From Zobellia alginiliquefaciens (GTDB lineage Bacteria > Bacteroidota > Bacteroidia > Flavobacteriales > Flavobacteriaceae), in NCBI RefSeq assembly GCF_029323795.1, contig NZ_CP119758.1, positions 1,922,001-1,986,000 of the forward strand: a DNA stretch of 64,000 bases. The letters are read 5' to 3'. Within the stretch, counting starts at the first letter, position 1; every line of letters starts with the position of its first letter. Position numbers and translations under genes: made by a program. Shown here piece after piece: positions 1 through 8,173 of this stretch. Under the pieces are notes generated by a model, which saw nothing but the letters and a program-made list of their open reading frames with translations, was not told the DNA's origin and searched no databases.

Positions 1-2137
1 CTTTCTGGTGATCACGGCTCAAATCAAGCGGTTTCTTAAGATTTAAATTGTCGTTATGCAACTCATCTAACTCCTTCGCTATGTTATCAAAGGATGTATT
101 CAATTCCTTCTGCTCCTTCTCTTTATCCTTTACTCCAAAATTATCAGCAGCCTTTTCCTGCTTTTCAGCCAATTTTTCCAAATCACGAGCCAGTTGATTA
201 ACCTTTTCAGTAACATAATACCGTTTGGTCAATTCTAGCAACTGCTCCAGGTTACGTTCGCTGTTCTGCTGTTTCTTTCCTAGGTCTTCTAACCTCTTTG
301 TTAATTCAGATTTATCAATCTTATCAGCTATTTTATTAAGTTCTTGCAGCAACTTTTCATTCTTCTTAGCCTGTATTTCCTGACGTTCCAAACGTTCCTG
401 CAACAACTGGTTTAACTCATCATCTTTATCCATCTTACTCAGGTTCTCTTTCAGTTGTTTACTGAACTTTTCCATCTGACTTTCCTGCTGTTGTTGCTTT
501 CTTAGAAAATCCTTAACCTGATTTTGGTCAGTAAAATTAAACTGGGTCTTCTCTTTTTGTTCCCTATTAATGTCCTTAAGACTCTCCTTCTGCTCCTTAA
601 ACTTATCTAAGGATTTATCAAGGTTATTGATCAATGATTGTTGTGATTCCAATTCTTTATTCCTAAGCTCATCTTCGTCCAACAAAGACAATGAAAACAC
701 TTGGGATTTTATGGACTTTCCTTTATGAATAGCATCGTTATCCACCGCTTCAAAGTAAAAACTATAATTCGTATCAGAATCTATTTCCAGCCCAGAAGGA
801 AATGTGTAATAAAATTGATCAAAATTAGAATTAGGATTGTTCAATAGTATGGTTTGCTTGTTTTCCGGATTATCATCGGCATAACATATCAATTTTATAC
901 TGTTTAGTTTATAATCATCCGTTGCCTCACCTGCGTAATAGGCTACATTAGGATTGAGTGAGTCTAACACCTGCTTCACTTTAATGGATGGATACGCATC
1001 CCTAATAACAGTTAACTTATAACTTAATTTCTCATAATGAGATACATTGTCATTAGAAGTAGCCACCTCATAATCTAAATTGCTATACACTCTCTTTTCT
1101 AGATTAAAATCAACATTACTTTTAGAAAAATCCTGAATGGTATCTTCAGTAATTAATTGGACAGTACTGGTATTTGAACCCGTAATTTTCCAACTAACCT
1201 TTGTACCCTCTGGAAATATAGCATTACCCGTACTTTTCAAGGTTTCGGTCGGTTTACCGGTATAGTTGGGATAGTCCAATTCCATCTCAAAACCATCCAT
1301 TACAGGCGTTTTGAGTACATTAAGTCGATAAGGTTTAGATTGCACTCCATTAGCCAAAAAATAAAAATTTACCGAATTTAAAGGAGGTGTAAACTTATAA
1401 TGGTACCGACCGTTATCTTCCTGAAGAATTGATTGTTTTCCATCAACAACTATAAAAACAGTTTCGGGCTTTACACTTCCCTTAGTAATTACTTCTAAAT
1501 TATATTCTTTAGCATCCAACACGTCTAAATCTTTGGTCATTAAGTGAAAAGAAAAAGGTGCTGGTGGTTCGTAAGCCATACGATAATTAACCACCCTATT
1601 TCCGGAACCAAAAAAGGGTTTGAGATTACCTGATACGCCAATGAGAAACACTACCATTGCTGGAATAGCAAGGTATTTCAAATATTTTAAGTTGTCCTTA
1701 AACTCCACAGCCTTAGCAAACGGCACTAAACGCATTCGTTCACTTCTCTGTTCAATACTAGCCAACAATAATTCCGATTGGTTTTTATCCTCGCCTAAAT
1801 CAATAAGATTATACAGCTTGTCCCCAACTTCAGGAAAATGTTTACCAATTAAAACGGAAGCTTCTCTATTACTAATCCCTTGTTTTAACCGAAATAGATA
1901 GAATAAAGGCATTAGAATGTATTTAAACAGCAATAACACCTCAATACATACAAACAATAGCAGCAAGACCAAACGTCCCGTAGAGCTAAGCCAAAGTAGG
2001 AATTCAACTCCAAGTACAGCCAAAAGGAAAAGGACACCAAAGGCCACAAACAATACTACACCCTTAATGAGCATTTTAGTATAGTACTTTCTAACAAAAC
2101 CGTTCAGCTTTTGCAGTATGTTCTGGTAACCATTCAT
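1..2137 (-). CDS. DUF4175-type large membrane/coiled-coil protein, 3' part outside the window
   Basis: I read this frame directly from the reverse strand. It opens at ATG 2137 and stays open to the left edge, so about 712 residues are visible and the C-terminus is missing. The N-terminus carries two hydrophobic segments (about residues 18-60), then a basic loop and a third membrane segment near residue 150. Beta-rich, Ig-like stretches follow (about 170-480). The visible remainder is a very long Lys/Glu/Gln-rich coiled coil. This layout matches the large DUF4175 family of Bacteroidetes, whose function is not established. It diverges from gltX with 131 bp between the starts. A TATCTTTA sequence (2144-2151, reverse strand) lies just upstream and could be a -7 element for a very short leader. 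The family call rests on architecture and recalled similarity, not on a search. Confidence 0.75.
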   Translation of the reverse strand, partial: MNGYQNILQKLNGFVRKYYTKMLIKGVVLFVAFGVLFLLAVLGVEFLLWLSSTGRLVLLLLFVCIEVLLLFKYILMPLFYLFRLKQGISNREASVLIGKHFPEVGDKLYNLIDLGEDKNQSELLLASIEQRSERMRLVPFAKAVEFKDNLKYLKYLAIPAMVVFLIGVSGNLKPFFGSGNRVVNYRMAYEPPAPFSFHLMTKDLDVLDAKEYNLEVITKGSVKPETVFIVVDGKQSILQEDNGRYHYKFTPPLNSVNFYFLANGVQSKPYRLNVLKTPVMDGFEMELDYPNYTGKPTETLKSTGNAIFPEGTKVSWKITGSNTSTVQLITEDTIQDFSKSNVDFNLEKRVYSNLDYEVATSNDNVSHYEKLSYKLTVIRDAYPSIKVKQVLDSLNPNVAYYAGEATDDYKLNSIKLICYADDNPENKQTILLNNPNSNFDQFYYTFPSGLEIDSDTNYSFYFEAVDNDAIHKGKSIKSQVFSLSLLDEDELRNKELESQQSLINNLDKSLDKFKEQKESLKDINREQKEKTQFNFTDQNQVKDFLRKQQQQESQMEKFSKQLKENLSKMDKDDELNQLLQERLERQEIQAKKNEKLLQELNKIADKIDKSELTKRLEDLGKKQQNSERNLEQLLELTKRYYVTEKVNQLARDLEKLAEKQEKAADNFGVKDKEKEQKELNTSFDNIAKELDELHNDNLNLKKPLDLSRDHQK

Positions 2138-2218
2138 AGATTGTAAAGATACAGAAAAAAGCACCCAAGGCCTTAGCTCCAAATTCAAGTCCTTTATGCG
2201 TCTGTTTAAGAGGTTTAC

Positions 2219-2250
2219 TTTGGGGAGATAAGGTGCTTTTTATACCTTTA
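2219..2250 (+). promoter_or_regulatory. Probable gltX promoter (Bacteroidetes type)
   Basis: TTTG at 2219-2222 is followed after 20 nt by TACCTTTA at 2243-2250, a 7/8 match to the Bacteroidetes -7 element TAnnTTTG. The gltX ATG is 18 nt downstream, so the leader would be short. Confidence 0.4.
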
Positions 2251-2268
2251 CGCCATAAAATTTTAGCC

Positions 2269-3777
2269 ATGAGCCAAAGAGTACGCGTACGTTTTGCACC
2301 AAGCCCTACAGGGCCATTGCACATAGGCGGTGTTCGCACTGCCCTATTCAATTATTTATTCGCCAAAAAACACGGCGGGGACTTCATATTGAGAATAGAA
2401 GATACTGATCAAAACCGCTACGTTGAAGGTGCCGAGCAATATATTGTTGACGCACTCAAATGGTGTGGCCTTGCTTTTGATGAAGGCCCAGGCCAAAAAG
2501 GTAATTTTGGACCTTATAGACAAAGTGAACGTAATCTCCTGTACAAGCAGTATGCCGAGGAGTTGATAGCCAACGGGAAAGCCTATTATGCCTTTGATAC
2601 CGCAGAAAAGTTGGATTTTCATAGAAAAGACCATGAGGCAAAAGGTAAGACCTTTATTTACAACTGGCACAACCGGTTAAAACTGGATAACTCCTTATCC
2701 CTAATGCCCGAAGATGTTCAAAAACGCTTGGACGCAGGGGAAGATTATGTGGTTCGTTTTTTAACGCCTCCGGATGAAAAATTACATTTAAAAGATATTG
2801 TTCGCGGTAACATTGAAATTGACACTAATGTTCTGGACGATAAAGTTCTTTTCAAAAGTGACGGAATGCCTACCTATCACCTTGCCAACATTGTGGATGA
2901 CCACCTAATGGAAATTACCCATGTTATTCGTGGTGAGGAGTGGTTGCCTTCTTTAGCACTTCACCAGCAACTATACGATGCTTTTGGGTGGAATGCCCCT
3001 GAATTTGCTCACTTACCCTTGATAATGAAACCTGTGGGAAAAGGAAAACTTAGCAAACGTGATGGTGAAAAAATGGGATTCCCTGTATTTCCTCTAAGCT
3101 GGAACGAATCCATTGGATACAAAGAAGAAGGTTATTTCTCAGAAGCTGTTGTTAACTTTTTGGCCCTTTTAGGCTGGAACCCAGGTACGGAACAAGAGAT
3201 TTTTAGTCTAGAGGAATTAGTAGAAACCTTCAGTCTACAGCGTGTTAACAAATCTGGGGCCCGCTTTGATCCTGATAAAACCAAATGGTATAATCAACAG
3301 TACCTACAGACAAAAACGAATGCCGAATTGGCTAAACTATATGCAGATATCTTACATGAGAAATCAATTGCAGTTGATGAAAAACCAGAAGATTATCTTG
3401 AAAATGTAGTTGGTTTAATAAAAGAACGAGCTGTTTTTGTAGCTGACTTCTGGGATTTATCCGATTACTTCTTTGTTCCACCTACATCTTACAATGAAAA
3501 GGCAGTGAAAAAACAATGGAAAGAAGGTACTCCCGAGATTCTAAACCGTTTGGTATCCGTGTTGGAAGGAATATCTGATTTCTCATCCGTAAACGTGGAA
3601 ACCATTGTAAAAGATTGGATAGGCCAGGAAGAACTCTCTTTTGGTAAAGTGATGCCACCCTTACGCTTAGTGATTGTTGGTGATATGAAAGGCCCGCATT
3701 TATTTGATATCATGGCCATGATCGGCAAAGCAGATAGTATAACACGCATTCAAAAAGCAATTTCAGCTTTAGCATAA
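2269..3777 (+). CDS. gltX: Glutamate--tRNA ligase
   Basis: GltX charges tRNA-Glu with glutamate in the cytoplasm using ATP. The class I synthetase signatures are both present: the HIGH-type motif (PTGPLHIGG, about residues 13-21) and the KMSKS-type motif written as KLSKR (about residue 262). The length of 502 residues fits bacterial GltX. An upstream GTG at 2233 is in frame, but the ATG at 2269 gives the usual start MSQRVRVRFAPSPTG and leaves room for the promoter, so I chose it. A strong hairpin with a T-run follows the stop. It is transcribed alone, away from the DUF4175-type gene. Confidence 0.97.
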   Translation: MSQRVRVRFAPSPTGPLHIGGVRTALFNYLFAKKHGGDFILRIEDTDQNRYVEGAEQYIVDALKWCGLAFDEGPGQKGNFGPYRQSERNLLYKQYAEELIANGKAYYAFDTAEKLDFHRKDHEAKGKTFIYNWHNRLKLDNSLSLMPEDVQKRLDAGEDYVVRFLTPPDEKLHLKDIVRGNIEIDTNVLDDKVLFKSDGMPTYHLANIVDDHLMEITHVIRGEEWLPSLALHQQLYDAFGWNAPEFAHLPLIMKPVGKGKLSKRDGEKMGFPVFPLSWNESIGYKEEGYFSEAVVNFLALLGWNPGTEQEIFSLEELVETFSLQRVNKSGARFDPDKTKWYNQQYLQTKTNAELAKLYADILHEKSIAVDEKPEDYLENVVGLIKERAVFVADFWDLSDYFFVPPTSYNEKAVKKQWKEGTPEILNRLVSVLEGISDFSSVNVETIVKDWIGQEELSFGKVMPPLRLVIVGDMKGPHLFDIMAMIGKADSITRIQKAISALA

Positions 3778-3807
3778 ACTCATAGTAAAATACACTTTTA
3801 TGTAAGT

Positions 3808-3841
3808 GCCTGAATAGTTCATTTCTATTCAGGCTTTTTTT
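3808..3841 (+). terminator. Intrinsic terminator of gltX
   Basis: A perfect 10-bp stem (GCCTGAATAG at 3808-3817 with CTATTCAGGC at 3825-3834) encloses a 7-nt loop and is followed by seven T. Confidence 0.9.
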
Positions 3842-3948
3842 ATTCCCTTCGACAATGAAAATACAACTGATGTAACAAACTCAAGAAAATTACTACATAT
3901 CAATAAAGCGTTTCGTAAATTCATTCCATTAACTAAAAACTAAAAATT

Positions 3949-4884
3949 ATGGGCAGTTTTATTTGGATTCCTATTCTATTCTTTGTTGTTGTGACTATTA
4001 TCTCCGGCGTATTTATTGTGAAACAACAGACTGCCGTTTTGATTGAAACATTCGGGAAATTTACGAGTGTTAGACAATCAGGAATTCAGTTTAAAATACC
4101 TTATGTACAGCGTATTGCGGCAAGAATCAGCTTAAAAATTCAACAATTGGATGTCATCATTGAGACTAAAACCCTAGATGACGTTTTTGTAAAATTAAAA
4201 GTCTCTGTTCAATATGTGGTAATTAGGGAAAAGGTTTACGATGCCTTTTATAAATTGGAATATCCGCACGAGCAGATTACTTCGTATGTTTTTGACGTGG
4301 TGCGTGCCGAAGTGCCTAAAATGAAACTAGATGATGTTTTTGTAAAAAAAGATGATATAGCCATAGCTGTAAAATCAGAACTACAAGATGCAATGCTAGA
4401 CTACGGATACGACATTATCAAGACCTTAGTAACCGATATTGACCCGGATGCCCAAGTAAAAGAGGCCATGAACCGTATTAATGCCTCTGAGCGTGAAAAA
4501 ATCGCTGCTCAATTTGAAGGTGATGCCGCACGTATTCTTATTGTTGAAAAGGCAAAAGCTGAAGCTGAAAGCAAGCGGTTACAGGGCCAAGGAATCGCAG
4601 ACCAACGTCGTGAAATAGCTCGTGGTCTAGAAGAGTCCGTGGAGGTCTTGAACAAAGTAGGTATCAACTCACAAGAAGCCTCTGCCCTAATCGTAGTTAC
4701 TCAACATTATGACACATTACAATCTATAGGTGAAGAAACGAATACCAATCTAATCCTACTGCCTAATTCACCACAAGCCGGCAGTGATATGCTAAATAAC
4801 ATGGTGGCTTCCTTTACTGCAAGTAATATGATCGGGGAGTCCATGAAGAAGTCGAAGCAAAATAAAAACGACGAGAATAAATAA
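3949..4884 (+). CDS. SPFH/band-7 (stomatin-like) membrane protein
   Basis: This 311-residue protein starts with a single membrane helix (about residues 3-23). An SPFH/band-7 domain follows (about 20-190), including the typical GIQFKIPYVQRI and DDVFVK stretches. An Ala/Glu/Lys-rich coiled coil (about 190-240) comes next, with a short polar tail. Stomatin-like proteins form oligomeric membrane scaffolds and often modulate membrane proteases or microdomains. No partner NfeD-type gene lies next to it here, so the specific role is open. It stands alone between the gltX terminator and a shared bidirectional terminator. Confidence 0.9.
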   Translation: MGSFIWIPILFFVVVTIISGVFIVKQQTAVLIETFGKFTSVRQSGIQFKIPYVQRIAARISLKIQQLDVIIETKTLDDVFVKLKVSVQYVVIREKVYDAFYKLEYPHEQITSYVFDVVRAEVPKMKLDDVFVKKDDIAIAVKSELQDAMLDYGYDIIKTLVTDIDPDAQVKEAMNRINASEREKIAAQFEGDAARILIVEKAKAEAESKRLQGQGIADQRREIARGLEESVEVLNKVGINSQEASALIVVTQHYDTLQSIGEETNTNLILLPNSPQAGSDMLNNMVASFTASNMIGESMKKSKQNKNDENK

Positions 4885-4908
4885 GCGTCTTCATAACAAA
4901 TACAAATC

Positions 4909-4946
4909 AAAAAAGGGCTTTGGAACGTATTCCAAAGCCCTTTTTT
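4909..4946. terminator. Bidirectional intrinsic terminator
   Basis: A 17-bp stem (4909-4925 with 4930-4946) and a 4-nt CGTA loop have an A-run on one arm and a T-run on the other. It can end both the SPFH gene (+) and the YtxH/holin/DUF6327 cassette (-). Confidence 0.9.
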
Positions 4947-4964
4947 ACAGCTTTTTTGTTTGGT

Positions 4965-5180
4965 TTAGCTGAATTTTTTAATAAGTTTTTTAGCAACCAT
5001 AGATAACGTAATCTTTTGAAAAATACCGCTAAACCCACCCAATAACTGAGACGGGTACAAGTTATTTTTTGTAACCTGAACATGCATTTTTAAATTCTCA
5101 CGATCTATCTCTTGCTGAAGCTTCAAAATTTTTAGGTCTTGATCTATCTGTGCAAAGGAAGTATACTTTTTTGGTATCAT
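4965..5180 (-). CDS. Small DUF6327-like protein
   Basis: This is a 71-residue basic protein with a central Lys/Gln/Glu helix (QIDQDLKILKLQQEIDREN) and a hydrophobic C-terminal half. It resembles the DUF6327 family that commonly ends YtxH/holin-like cassettes in Flavobacteriaceae. That family name is from memory. Its start overlaps the stop of the upstream gene by 4 nt (ATGA at 5177-5180), so the two are translationally coupled. No biochemical role is known. Confidence 0.75.
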   Translation of the reverse strand: MIPKKYTSFAQIDQDLKILKLQQEIDRENLKMHVQVTKNNLYPSQLLGGFSGIFQKITLSMVAKKLIKKFS

Positions 5181-5527
5181 ATTTCTTCAAAATAAAGTTC
5201 GGAAAAACGAGCCATTAAAGGCTTTACAAGGCTTCTACGGAAAACAAATACAAATATTCCTACCAGTACATAGAACCCACCCACAATAAGAAAACCTAAT
5301 GCGGTACTCTCTAGTTCTGCGCCAATATAAAAACCTGCGGCCACAGATAAGAATATCAACGCCAAAGAAACCACTATTGCTAAAAAAGCGGCTTGGGCAA
5401 AGCCCGTAACCCCTTTCATTAGCAGTTTAAAGGCCTTGAGCTTGTAAAACTCTGCGCTGCTATCTATATAGGACTTCGCACTGGCCTCCGCTTCTGATAC
5501 GCTGTGTTTAAGGTCATCAAAAGCCAT
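5177..5527 (-). CDS. Holin-X-like (phage holin superfamily III) membrane protein
   Basis: This 116-residue protein has a charged N-terminal helix (about 1-40) and two strong membrane helices (about 45-70 and 77-100) joined by a short turn, followed by a basic tail. The layout fits the Actinobacterial Holin-X/putative holin superfamily III. Despite the name, chromosomal members in Bacteroidetes sit in envelope or stress cassettes rather than in phages. It lies between a YtxH protein (3 nt upstream) and the DUF6327-like gene (4-nt overlap). No lysis genes are nearby. Confidence 0.8.
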   Translation of the reverse strand: MAFDDLKHSVSEAEASAKSYIDSSAEFYKLKAFKLLMKGVTGFAQAAFLAIVVSLALIFLSVAAGFYIGAELESTALGFLIVGGFYVLVGIFVFVFRRSLVKPLMARFSELYFEEI

Positions 5528-5530
5528 ATA

Positions 5531-5860
5531 TTATTTCTGTAATTGAGCGTTTTTCTTTTTCAAATCGGCCAATTTGTTTTCTAAGGTCATAATAATATCA
5601 TCTGCCTTATAACTCATATTAGAAATTGTATCTTCTAATTTTTGCTCAAAATCAACCTTTTTCTCTTCCGCAGTTTTTGTTAACTCTTCAGTAGCTTGAG
5701 TAATTCTATGGGTTAAATCGTCTTTTGTCTTCAGAGCGTTTTTCTTGATTTTCTTTCTGGTCTTCTCACCTTTGTCCGGTGCATATAATATTCCAGCTCC
5801 TACTCCAATTATTGCTCCGGTAAGTACGGCCAATAAAACATTTCCACTATCGTTTGACAT
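5531..5860 (-). CDS. YtxH domain-containing protein
   Basis: A glycine-rich membrane helix at the N-terminus (VLLAVLTGAIIGVGAGILYA) is followed by the YtxH hallmark APDKGEKTRKKIK and a long Lys/Glu coiled coil to residue 109. YtxH proteins are small general-stress membrane proteins. This is the first gene of the three-gene cassette reading leftwards to the bidirectional terminator at 4909-4946. No clear -7 box was recognised upstream. Confidence 0.88.
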   Translation of the reverse strand: MSNDSGNVLLAVLTGAIIGVGAGILYAPDKGEKTRKKIKKNALKTKDDLTHRITQATEELTKTAEEKKVDFEQKLEDTISNMSYKADDIIMTLENKLADLKKKNAQLQK

Positions 5861-6270
5861 AATATCTATTTTTTTAAAATTAATACTTGGTTAAAATTGT
5901 ATGGCGATATTTTTTTGGTTCTAACTGATGAAAACCAACCGCCTTATCATATACCCTGCAATTTAGAGGATAGATTGAACTCATCTTGTCTCAATCCATT
6001 CTAAAATTGACGTTTAAATAAATTTAAGGGTGATTTAACGTTTTAAAGCGATTTAAGAGACAGAAAACTCATAACTGGATAAAGAATACTAGATGCCATG
6101 CTAAAAATCCTAAAATCTCTTTATTCAATGTCAATTTTAATACCTAAACCTAATACTAAATACAATTTCAATAGATAAACATTATAATGTTCGTTTTAAC
6201 TAAAATCCACAAAAAAACTCCTTAAAGACCAAAATGTCTCTAAGGAGTGTATATTAAAAAAAATAGATTA
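5861..6270. other. Non-coding gap between the YtxH gene and glnS
   Basis: This 410-bp AT-rich stretch holds the glnS terminator (6211-6248) and presumably the leftward promoter of the YtxH cassette. I see no convincing open reading frame, RNA gene or repeat in the rest. Confidence 0.7.
6211..6248 (-). terminator. Intrinsic terminator of glnS
   Basis: On the reverse strand a 13-bp stem (6236-6248 with 6217-6229, one G-U pair) encloses a 6-nt loop and is followed by a T-run (6211-6217). It begins 22 nt past the glnS stop. Confidence 0.88.
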
Positions 6271-7953
6271 TTACTTATTCTGAAGTTTTGCCCAAGTATC
6301 TCTTAAGCCAACCGTTTTATTAAAAACCAATTTTTCATTAGTTGAATCTGGGTCAACACAGAAATAACCTATTCGCTGAAACTGGAATCTATCTCCTGCT
6401 TTGGCATCGGCCAAACTAGGTTCTAAAAATCCGGTAATAACTTTTAACGAATCCGGATTAATGAATTCCATAAAATCCTTATCCTTGTGCGAATCTGGAC
6501 TTTCGTCCGTAAACAAACGATCATAAAGCCTCACCTCAGCCTCTAAAGCATGTGCAACAGATACCCAATGCAACGTGCCCTTAACTTTACGTAGGCTTTC
6601 TTCCGTTCCACTGCCACTCTTACTTTTAGGATCATACGTACATTGAATTTCCGTAATATTCCCATCGGTATCTTTTGTGCAACTCTCCGCTTTGATAATA
6701 TAGCCCGATTTAAGTCTAACCTCTCCACCTAATTTTAAACGGAAGAACTTACGATTTGCTTCCTCCCTAAAATCCTCCTTCTCTATGTATATCTCTCTAG
6801 AGAAAGGAACTTCACGCGTACCCGCACTTTCATCTTCGGGATTATTTTCAGTTTCCAACAACTCAACTTTACCTTCAGGGTAATTGGTAATCACAACTCT
6901 CACAGGATCTAAAACACCCATTACCCTCGGTGAAATTTTATTCAAGTGATCACGCAAATGAAACTCTAAGAGAGAAACATCAATCAAATTATCCCGCTTG
7001 GCAATACCAATGGTTTCCACAAAGTTTCGGATAGACTCTGGTGTATAACCACGTCTACGTAATCCTGATAAGGTGCTCATCCTAGGGTCATCCCATCCTG
7101 TAACCACATTCTGTTCTACCAATTGCAGCAGTTTTCGTTTACTGACTACCGTATGGCTAAGGTTCCTACGTGCAAACTCACGCTGTTTGGGCCGTAACTT
7201 TTTACTATCCGTTACTTGATCTAAAAACCAATCATAAAGTTCGCGGTGCATCGCAAATTCTAGTGTACAGAAGGAATGGGAAACTTGTTCTATATAGTCA
7301 CTTTCACCATGTGTCCAATCATACATTGGGTAAATACACCAATCAGTATTTGTGCGGTGATGGGCTTTATGTAACACTCGGTACATTATTGGGTCGCGCA
7401 TGAGCATGTTAGAAGAACTCATATCAATTTTTGCTCTCAAAACATGTGTTCCCTCTTCAAATTCACCATCTTTCATTTTTTGAAAAATAGACAAATTCTC
7501 TTCTACAGAACGATCTCTGTAAGGACTGTTCGTACCAGCTTGTGTAGGAGTCCCTTTTTGGATGGCCATATCCTCCGATGACTGCTCATCTACATAGGCC
7601 TTTCCTTTCTTGATCAATTCAATAGCCCAATCATACAATTGTTGGAAATAATCAGAAGCATACCTTTCGGTATCCCATGTAAAACCTAGCCATTCCACAT
7701 CCTTCTTAATAGCGTCTACATACTCCTGTTCCTCTTTGGCCGGATTGGTGTCATCAAACCTTAAATTAACAGGTGCATTATAGCGTAATCCCAGCCCAAA
7801 ATTCAAGCAAATTGAACTTGCATGGCCTATATGTAAATAGCCATTGGGTTCGGGTGGAAAACGGAAGCGTAAATCCTCCTCAGAATAGCCATTTTTTAAG
7901 TCTTCTTCAACAATATGTTCGATGAAATTCAACGATTCAACTGCCTCGCTCAT
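6271..7953 (-). CDS. glnS: Glutamine--tRNA ligase
   Basis: GlnS charges tRNA-Gln. The class I motif HIGH is at residues 41-44 (PPEPNGYLHIGH), and the second signature appears as VVSKRKL near residue 268, as is typical of GlnS. The anticodon-binding beta-barrels fill the C-terminal third. I chose the ATG at 7953 (MSEAVESLNF), giving 560 residues. The longer frame to 8022 adds 23 unrelated residues and covers the likely promoter at 7974-7981. Having GlnS beside GltX suggests direct tRNA-Gln charging. Confidence 0.96.
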   Translation of the reverse strand: MSEAVESLNFIEHIVEEDLKNGYSEEDLRFRFPPEPNGYLHIGHASSICLNFGLGLRYNAPVNLRFDDTNPAKEEQEYVDAIKKDVEWLGFTWDTERYASDYFQQLYDWAIELIKKGKAYVDEQSSEDMAIQKGTPTQAGTNSPYRDRSVEENLSIFQKMKDGEFEEGTHVLRAKIDMSSSNMLMRDPIMYRVLHKAHHRTNTDWCIYPMYDWTHGESDYIEQVSHSFCTLEFAMHRELYDWFLDQVTDSKKLRPKQREFARRNLSHTVVSKRKLLQLVEQNVVTGWDDPRMSTLSGLRRRGYTPESIRNFVETIGIAKRDNLIDVSLLEFHLRDHLNKISPRVMGVLDPVRVVITNYPEGKVELLETENNPEDESAGTREVPFSREIYIEKEDFREEANRKFFRLKLGGEVRLKSGYIIKAESCTKDTDGNITEIQCTYDPKSKSGSGTEESLRKVKGTLHWVSVAHALEAEVRLYDRLFTDESPDSHKDKDFMEFINPDSLKVITGFLEPSLADAKAGDRFQFQRIGYFCVDPDSTNEKLVFNKTVGLRDTWAKLQNK

Positions 7954-7973
7954 AGGGTTCTTTTTTAGAGCCA

Positions 7974-7981
7974 CAAAGGTA
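7974..7981 (-). promoter_or_regulatory. Probable glnS -7 promoter element
   Basis: TACCTTTG on the reverse strand is a perfect TAnnTTTG match 20 nt before the chosen ATG. No TTG was found at the expected -33 spacing. Confidence 0.4.
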
Positions 7982-8173
7982 CGTAAAATGCAGTAATCGG
8001 GCAGCTTTGAATCTTCTTTCATACAAATTCATGCATTTCACAACAAATTTATCCCCCCCTACAACATTAAATTCCCCACGCGTGAATTATAAGTCATATT
8101 TGCTAATGTATTCTCATGTCATATCCCAAATCTGACATTGAAACCAGTAGTAAACCCAAAACTACGCCTACTT

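Noticed and set aside
2233-2268. GTG-initiated N-terminal extension of gltX
   Set aside because: It adds 12 residues not expected in GltX, and it overlaps the -7 element at 2243-2250. The ATG at 2269 gives the standard start.
5177-5527. Holin-like protein as evidence of a prophage
   Set aside because: No phage structural, integrase or lysis genes are nearby. It is embedded in a chromosomal YtxH cassette.
7954-8022. 23-residue N-terminal extension of glnS
   Set aside because: It does not resemble GlnS N-termini and covers a perfect -7 promoter element. The ATG at 7953 is preferred.
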